NCBI GenBank assembly: GCA_900765125.1
Contig: CAAFQL010000248.1
Span: 1 to 10,270, forward strand
Length of the DNA: 10,270 bases
Source of the DNA: Oscillospiraceae bacterium
GTDB lineage: Bacteria; Bacillota; Clostridia; Oscillospirales; Ruminococcaceae
Reading direction: 5' to 3'
In this document: positions 5,624 through 10,270 of the stretch, piece after piece
Layout of the letters: the number at the start of each line of letters is the position of its first letter
Numbering within the stretch: the stretch's first letter is position 1
Made by a program: the position numbers and the translations under genes
The notes under the pieces: model-generated
What the model saw: only the letters and a program-made list of their open reading frames with translations
Database searches by the model: none
Told to the model about the DNA's origin: nothing

Positions 5624-5875
5624 TTACTGATATAGCAATTCGTCATAAATATTATATAGGCGCTTTCCAATTTCATTTACAGTATCTTCGTCATCCATAC
5701 CAACATCTAATATAGAATCGTTTATTCTTAATTCAAATTCTGAATAGTCATCGTCCAAAACTTCAAACGTGACTTTTTCATCAGTTTCTTCTTTTATACT
5801 TGATATCATTTCAATAGATTCCGGCGATTTTAGTTTTAAAAAATCAAAATCAGATTTATTTAAGTAGCAAATCAT
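5624..5875 (-). CDS. Probable immunity protein for the toxin-like domain of the minor capsid protein
   Basis: An 83-residue soluble, very acidic protein: by my count 23 Asp/Glu against 8 Lys/Arg, with clusters such as LDDDYSEFELRIND and VGMDDEDTVNEIG. It has no signal or membrane segment. The ATG at 5875 overlaps the TGA of the upstream minor capsid gene (ATGA), and GAGGAAGGG lies about ten bases upstream, so I reject the longer open frame to 5944. Its base composition is about 28% GC by hand count, far below the ~41-47% of neighbouring segments I counted. A small acidic AT-rich gene coupled directly to a nuclease-toxin-like C-terminus is the usual arrangement of polymorphic toxin immunity genes. 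I recognise no named immunity family, so the role rests on context and charge. Alternative: an orphan phage protein unrelated to the domain. Confidence 0.6.
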   Translation of the reverse strand: MICYLNKSDFDFLKLKSPESIEMISSIKEETDEKVTFEVLDDDYSEFELRINDSILDVGMDDEDTVNEIGKRLYNIYDELLYQ

Positions 5876-7560
5876 AGTAGTTTTCCCTTCCTCGGTGTAA
5901 CTTGAATCAATTTTCCTGTATCTGGATTTACGGATACAGAGCATTCGGATGTGTGATATACATAACTTCCGTTTTTATGTTGTCTAACAGAACCGTTCTT
6001 CAAAGCATCAGCAATTTCCTCTAATTCCACACCTGTTCGAGGTCGATTACCATGAGACGGATCGGCAATAGTTCCGAATACACGTTCAAGAAAATGCTTG
6101 CTCTGTGACTTGACAGTAACACTGTTACTTGTTGTGATGCCTATAAGTTCAGTTTCTACACGATCATGATATTCCTTGTACTTTTCATATCCAACAAGAG
6201 GAGACATCATTCCGGTATCTACAGACTTTAAATAGGTATTCATCAAATCATATTCCTTAGGATTATTATATCTCATTTCCTCGAATTTTGCAAGACTTTT
6301 CGGAGGATTTTCAAAACCTTTTTCTTTCATGCTGTTTCTGAAATGTGCATTATTGCTCTGTACCGCCCTCTGAGCCTGAGAACGACCGAAGCCGAGCACC
6401 TGTTCACGGAAACGGTCTCTATCCTGATTGGTAGCATTGCAGAATTCTTTCAAAGACTTTTCAGCTGTTTTAAGCTTTACAGCAGAATCCTGATATTTCT
6501 TTTGCATAGCAGCTTTAATGGAATTGTCGGAAGCATTTTTAACAGCTTCCTCATATGTAACGCATCTGCGTTTGAGGTCACGAATCTTTCTTTCACCTTT
6601 ACGCTGCATCTGAGTTATCTCATAAAGTGTGTACTTTTCACCGTTATATGAAATATCACGTGCATTCAGTTTTTTAAGATATTCCTCTGTGTAAAGCGGT
6701 ACTGAATAGCCCTCAAAATACGGATACCAGTCATGACGGCAGTTTACACCGCCAAATCCTGTGATCAGCCCATAGCCGATATCATCAAGTGACAATACAC
6801 GTTTACCGTCAATTATCTCACCAACTCTGCGACCTGTCAGGTCAACAAGCTGTCCTTGCCATACAGCATGATCAGGACGTGCTCCTGCGTGAGCTGATAT
6901 CTCCATAAGATCGCAGCCGTTTTCTTCGGCGTTCATTTTGCCTATCTCACGGCACGTCTGCCCAACACCTGTAAGAACAGCACGGCGTACTGCAACATCA
7001 ATTCTGTCGGTATGTCCTGAATCATAACGAATTATTTTCAGCCCTGATGCTGCTGTATCACGTACTGCCTGCATGATAGCTTCGCTATATGAAAACGCAC
7101 CGGACATAACTTTCATATATGCATGATTACAGGCATTTATGTACATTCTCTGTCCGGCAGAAGGCATGGTAGATGTCAGGTTGTCAAGCCGTCCCAGCGT
7201 TTTGCGGTATCCTGCTTCAAGTACCTGTATCATAGATTCAGAGAGTAGCAGTTCCGGCAGCTCTTTTCCGGCGCTGCGGAAAACTTCATTGTCTGCCGTA
7301 ATCGTTTCTGTACCGGCTTCCTCGAAAAGCTGCTGAACCTCAGAAGAAATCATTTCGGTATGTTCTGAAATAGATTTTACAATGTCATTGTAAAGCATTC
7401 CTGCTTCCTGTAACATCTCCGCCTGCCACTTTGCCGATTCAGTGATAATACCAGTTTTCATGAGACGGCGGATAATATCTTTTAAGATAGCATTTTCAAG
7501 ATCGGCATACAGTTGTACAATAACATCAGCACAGCTTTCATAATATTCAGGTGAAAGCAT
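5872..7560 (-). CDS. Phage minor capsid protein 2 with C-terminal BECR-like nuclease (toxin) domain
   Basis: A 562-residue minor head protein in the SPP1 gp7/A118 slot after the portal. The N-terminal ~300 residues are helical and carry hallmarks of the phage minor capsid 2 family (PF06152): SAHAGARPDHAVWQGQ (222-237), GYGLITGFGGVNCRHDWYPY (262-281) and, before them, RRAVLTGVGQTCREI. Residues ~315-400 are a charged helical segment (MQRKGERKIRDLKRR, then FCNATNQDRDRFREQ, then GFGRSQAQ), also usual. Residues ~475-562 look like an added domain: QSKHFLERVFG (His489), RPRTGVELEEIADAL, then a Gly turn, YVYH, and SVSVNPDTGKLIQVTP. This 'H...R, helix, strand, vvvNp.tG.l.tv.P' layout resembles BECR/RelE-fold nuclease domains reported at the ends of phage head proteins. 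ATG 7560 shares one base with the portal stop. Virion delivery of the domain is inferred. Confidence 0.85.
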   Translation of the reverse strand: MLSPEYYESCADVIVQLYADLENAILKDIIRRLMKTGIITESAKWQAEMLQEAGMLYNDIVKSISEHTEMISSEVQQLFEEAGTETITADNEVFRSAGKELPELLLSESMIQVLEAGYRKTLGRLDNLTSTMPSAGQRMYINACNHAYMKVMSGAFSYSEAIMQAVRDTAASGLKIIRYDSGHTDRIDVAVRRAVLTGVGQTCREIGKMNAEENGCDLMEISAHAGARPDHAVWQGQLVDLTGRRVGEIIDGKRVLSLDDIGYGLITGFGGVNCRHDWYPYFEGYSVPLYTEEYLKKLNARDISYNGEKYTLYEITQMQRKGERKIRDLKRRCVTYEEAVKNASDNSIKAAMQKKYQDSAVKLKTAEKSLKEFCNATNQDRDRFREQVLGFGRSQAQRAVQSNNAHFRNSMKEKGFENPPKSLAKFEEMRYNNPKEYDLMNTYLKSVDTGMMSPLVGYEKYKEYHDRVETELIGITTSNSVTVKSQSKHFLERVFGTIADPSHGNRPRTGVELEEIADALKNGSVRQHKNGSYVYHTSECSVSVNPDTGKLIQVTPRKGKLL

Positions 7561-8918
7561 CAGGCATCGCCCTCAAAGAGCTTTGATGCGTTTGACTGCA
7601 TACTGTTATCAGGCATCATCTTTTTAGCTTCTTCTTCATCACATTCAAAATACCATGACAGCAAAAGCTCCGGTCTGTAATATCCGCCCTGAGTGAGCAG
7701 CAGTCTCCTTTGAAATTCCTTTTCTGTATCCTCCAGAACGCCATCGCCAAAAGTACAGGTGATCTCTGCTTTATTCTGATGTCCGTTTCCTCCGGTATTA
7801 TCTATGTAATACTGCATTCCGTATCCGAGCTGCTGTAATGCCGTTTTAAGATTTTGCTGTATATCTTTTACGCATGAAAAACTACGCTGCTTGGAACTGC
7901 GTACCTCTTCGGCTGTTTTTTCTACTTCTGACACTTCGGATAATGTACCATAAGAAAGACCAACGGCATTCTCAATTCGTCTTAGCATCTGATTTAAAGA
8001 ATTAAACTGCGATGTATCACGTATTTCAGGTGAAAAGGTATTGAAAAAAGGTTTGCCATCGCTGCCGCTTTCATGGATCATAAACATTCGCTCTTTGCCC
8101 TTTGGTAAGATCGGCTTTTGAGTATATAGATCAAATCTGAACAGATCTTCACTTGCATCAATGGCACGCTCTGCGGATTCCAGTTCCCATAGAATTCGCT
8201 CCCACTGTAAATCAGCATCATGAATAAAGTCAACAGCATCTGCAAAAACAGAAACGCCCAGCGGTGATGAAGGGTCGATGTTATTAGCATTAGGAGTACG
8301 GAAAACAGAAAACAACGGCGCATGAACATTTGAAAAAATCTCTTTCTCAGGAATGTTCTGCCATTCAGGTATATCTGGTACATTACATTCTCTTCCCAGG
8401 AATCCGGGGACGCTGGAACTGAAATACCTGTTTGTGATAGTATGTGTCATGGAAAAACTGTCATATACATGATATTCAAGGCGTACATAATAGGTATTTC
8501 CAAGGACAATCTCATCCGGACATATGACTGATGTGCAAACATCATCAGTGTAATTTACAGGCAAGTATTGATTTTGCGGAACAAGATCTGCATAGATCTT
8601 GTTGCCGTTGCGATATGGCTTCATCAGCATTCCGCCATAAGCAAGACCTGCATCAAGTTTTCGGCGGAGCAGAGGAATAGCTGACTGCAAACATTCTGAC
8701 AGATCATCACGGTCGGATGTAAGTTCCAATTCTGTAAGCGCCAGCCTCTTGAATTCACGTGCTATAGAAACAGGAATGCGCATTGTCTTTACTCTGTCAC
8801 TTAGCCATCTGGCACGATTCTGAAAAAGTCGCTCCCACGTTTCCGTTTTGCGCATCATATCACTGCTGACAATGCACGGAACACCAAAAGCCTTTGAGAT
8901 CTCTGGTGCATTTATCAT
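7560..8918 (-). CDS. Portal protein (A118/SPP1 gp6-like)
   Basis: A 452-residue portal protein. It forms the dodecameric ring at the capsid vertex through which terminase pumps DNA. It sits between large terminase and minor capsid 2, the fixed place for portals. The N-terminus has MRIPVSIAREFKRLALTELE, like the 'ip..ia.e.a.L.f.E' start of A118-type portals, followed by LRRKLDAGLAYGGMLMKPY and YADLVPQNQYLPVNYTDD. The middle has PLGVSVFADAVDFIHDAD and later FNSLNQMLRRIENAVGLSYG, then SEVEKTAEEVRSSKQRSF, which are typical of the crown and stem region. Length is a little short of the ~470-500 usual for the family. ATG 8918 overlaps the terminase stop by four bases, with GGAGGTG upstream. Confidence 0.9.
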   Translation of the reverse strand: MINAPEISKAFGVPCIVSSDMMRKTETWERLFQNRARWLSDRVKTMRIPVSIAREFKRLALTELELTSDRDDLSECLQSAIPLLRRKLDAGLAYGGMLMKPYRNGNKIYADLVPQNQYLPVNYTDDVCTSVICPDEIVLGNTYYVRLEYHVYDSFSMTHTITNRYFSSSVPGFLGRECNVPDIPEWQNIPEKEIFSNVHAPLFSVFRTPNANNIDPSSPLGVSVFADAVDFIHDADLQWERILWELESAERAIDASEDLFRFDLYTQKPILPKGKERMFMIHESGSDGKPFFNTFSPEIRDTSQFNSLNQMLRRIENAVGLSYGTLSEVSEVEKTAEEVRSSKQRSFSCVKDIQQNLKTALQQLGYGMQYYIDNTGGNGHQNKAEITCTFGDGVLEDTEKEFQRRLLLTQGGYYRPELLLSWYFECDEEEAKKMMPDNSMQSNASKLFEGDA

Positions 8919-10195
8919 TCTGCCTCACCACCTCCAACGCTTATGATCTCTCTGAATCTTCTCCTCATTACCGTGCGAACAAAATATCTTGTTTCATCCA
9001 TAGCATGGTCATTTTCCTTGATAACTGTATCTTGGGAGCTTTTATCATCCCATCGGTACAAGCCGAATTCACGTATAGTATCCTTACAGCATTCGCAAAA
9101 CTTAAGCCGTCCAAGTTTTAAAAGCACGGCTGTATCACGTATGCCGTCAACAACACTATTATCAGCTTTACGCACTCTCAGCTTGCCATGCCTTCTAATG
9201 CACTCAATAAATGAAGCGGCAGACGGGTCAACAATTACAGCACGTATAAAGGGGATAAGATCTCCTGCAAGCTTTTCAAGCTCTGCATAATGCTCTTCAT
9301 CTGTACGGCTCAAGCCTTCCTTGCGTGCGTCATAATAATACTCCCTGACCTTCACTGCATAGCCATGCGGCGATAAATGCCATAGCCCTATAGAAGTAGG
9401 ATTCAGCGTACCATAGTCGCAGCTCAGGTAATATTCACCCTCACCAATGCTGGGTACTTTATCAGGGATAACATGATGCTCCCTTGAAAACATAGGATAA
9501 ATAATACCCTCAGTAGCTCGCCACCGTCCTAAAACATATCGCTCATAGAATGCGCCGGTATACAAGCTTTCGTATCTATGCCTTACTGTTTCAGACAAGG
9601 CGTAATTATCCTCCATCATAAAATGCAGATGCAGTCTGTTTTTCTTTCCTGCACTGCCATTTACATCGTCAATCCAGTCTTTAAAGAACCAATGCTCTTC
9701 ACTGCCGTCCGGGTTGCAGTTAAACCACATCCTTGAGTCTTTTACAGAACATCTTGCAATTGCCTGATCTACAAAAGACTTCGGCATAAGAGCAACTTCA
9801 TCAAGCAGCACACCGGCAAGGGTTATACCCTGAATGAGTGCATAGCTTGATTCATCCTTACCGCCGAAAAAATAGTATCGGTTATGATGCCCCAGCCAGT
9901 CAATGTCCATTGAATTTCTGGACAGATTGATCTTAGGCTTAACAATCCCGCCAAGCCACTTTTGCAACGGCACTATTACATTACGCTTTAAGCTGTCAAT
10001 GGTCTTTCCGCAGAATGCAAATGTTTCGCCGTCAAATGACTTCATGCTCCATAAAATAAAGCCTATAGACATTGCCATTGTTTTGCCGGAACGCACTGAA
10101 CCATCACAAACAATAGCGTCGAGGCGCTTGTATTCAGGGAGCTCCCACCAGAGCATAGCGGTAAGCTGTTTGGGGGAAAAGTTTTCAAACTTCAT
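8915..10195 (-). CDS. terL: Terminase large subunit (PBSX/A118 type)
   Basis: A 426-residue DNA packaging motor with ATPase and nuclease halves. ATPase: Walker A GSVRSGKT at residues 32-39, Walker B LAGVLLDEV with Asp132-Glu133, and coupling motif CNPDG at 160-164. Nuclease: acidic residues in SCDYGT (Asp260), IVDPSA (Asp323) and NDHAMDETRY (Asp397 and Asp400), the classic RNase H-like set of PBSX-type terminases (TIGR01547 group). All key residues are present, so the enzyme should be active. Length is normal for the group. ATG 10195 has GGGAGG seven bases upstream and overlaps the end of the small-subunit frame by four bases; its own stop overlaps the portal start. Together with the small subunit it would recognise, cut and package the phage genome. 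Confidence 0.96.
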   Translation of the reverse strand: MKFENFSPKQLTAMLWWELPEYKRLDAIVCDGSVRSGKTMAMSIGFILWSMKSFDGETFAFCGKTIDSLKRNVIVPLQKWLGGIVKPKINLSRNSMDIDWLGHHNRYYFFGGKDESSYALIQGITLAGVLLDEVALMPKSFVDQAIARCSVKDSRMWFNCNPDGSEEHWFFKDWIDDVNGSAGKKNRLHLHFMMEDNYALSETVRHRYESLYTGAFYERYVLGRWRATEGIIYPMFSREHHVIPDKVPSIGEGEYYLSCDYGTLNPTSIGLWHLSPHGYAVKVREYYYDARKEGLSRTDEEHYAELEKLAGDLIPFIRAVIVDPSAASFIECIRRHGKLRVRKADNSVVDGIRDTAVLLKLGRLKFCECCKDTIREFGLYRWDDKSSQDTVIKENDHAMDETRYFVRTVMRRRFREIISVGGGEAE

Positions 10196-10270
10196 CGCAG
10201 TCCCTCCCGTATCTTCTCAAATAGATTTGTGACCTCTGTATTGTCAGTTTCCTCTGCTATGCCTGATGCA
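10192..10270 (-). CDS. terS: Probable terminase small subunit (C-terminal 25 residues only)
   Basis: The frame enters from the right edge and ends with TGA at 10192-10194, overlapping the large terminase ATG (ATGA). The visible end is ASGIAEETDNTEVTNLFEKI followed by REGLR: an acidic stretch then an amphipathic helix, as is common at small-terminase C-termini where they contact the large subunit. Only position and this weak pattern support the name; the DNA-binding N-terminus lies outside the window. Confidence 0.6.
   Translation of the reverse strand, partial: ASGIAEETDNTEVTNLFEKIREGLR

Noticed and set aside
5876..5944. Longer start (5944) for the immunity-like gene
   Set aside because: The added residues are a shadow of the minor capsid C-terminus; ATG 5875 overlaps the upstream stop as ATGA and has GAGGAAGGG at good spacing.
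8943..9290. Plus-strand open frame of 115 codons
   Set aside because: It lies antisense to the terminase nuclease domain, whose catalytic residues are intact; it is a shadow.
1..10270. CRISPR arrays, tRNA genes, insertion sequences, attachment sites, integrase
   Set aside because: No regularly spaced repeats, cloverleaf sequences, transposase frames or integration genes were seen on either strand; the window is filled by late structural genes.

Overview
The window is the left part of the late (head-tail) module of a tailed double-stranded DNA phage, most likely a siphovirus prophage of a low- to mid-GC Bacillota host. Strong AGGAGG-type ribosome binding sites precede most genes, and the cassette matches Listeria A118-like phages: PBSX/A118 terminase and portal, phage minor capsid 2, Gp20-type scaffold, minor capsid 1/2/3 connectors, Gp15 and a TP901-type tape measure. 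A gut Clostridia host (Ruminococcus/Lachnospiraceae-like) is a guess from composition and style. Every gene I accept is on the minus strand, so the operon reads from high to low coordinates.

Reading in transcription order: C-terminal tail of a probable small terminase (10192-10270, cut by the window edge); large terminase (8915-10195); portal (7560-8918); minor capsid 2 protein with a C-terminal nuclease-toxin-like domain (5872-7560); small, very acidic, AT-rich probable immunity protein (5624-5875); a hairpin terminator; a lipoprotein (5256-5558); a tiny basic ORF (5104-5214); a cluster of three dyads including a second terminator (5035-5114); a 43-45 residue microprotein (4886-5023); scaffold (4351-4893); major capsid protein (3256-4335); three connector/completion proteins (2853-3254, 2509-2847, 2183-2512); tail terminator (1749-2186); major tail protein with a C-terminal Ig-like domain (927-1730); Gp15 tail assembly protein (342-914); start of the tape measure (1-323).

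The genes work as an assembly line. Terminase packages DNA through the portal. Minor capsid 2, scaffold and coat protein build the procapsid. The connectors and tail terminator close the head and join it to the tail. Major tail protein, Gp15 and tape measure build the tail tube. Adjacent genes mostly overlap by 1-8 bases or are separated by less than 20 bases, which suggests translational coupling.

The most unusual part is 5035-6140. It holds a virion protein ending in a BECR/RelE-like nuclease-like domain, translationally coupled to a candidate immunity gene, followed by a terminator-bracketed lipoprotein that looks like a moron (a lysogen-expressed accessory gene). Together these form a possible conflict or superinfection island between the packaging genes and the capsid genes.
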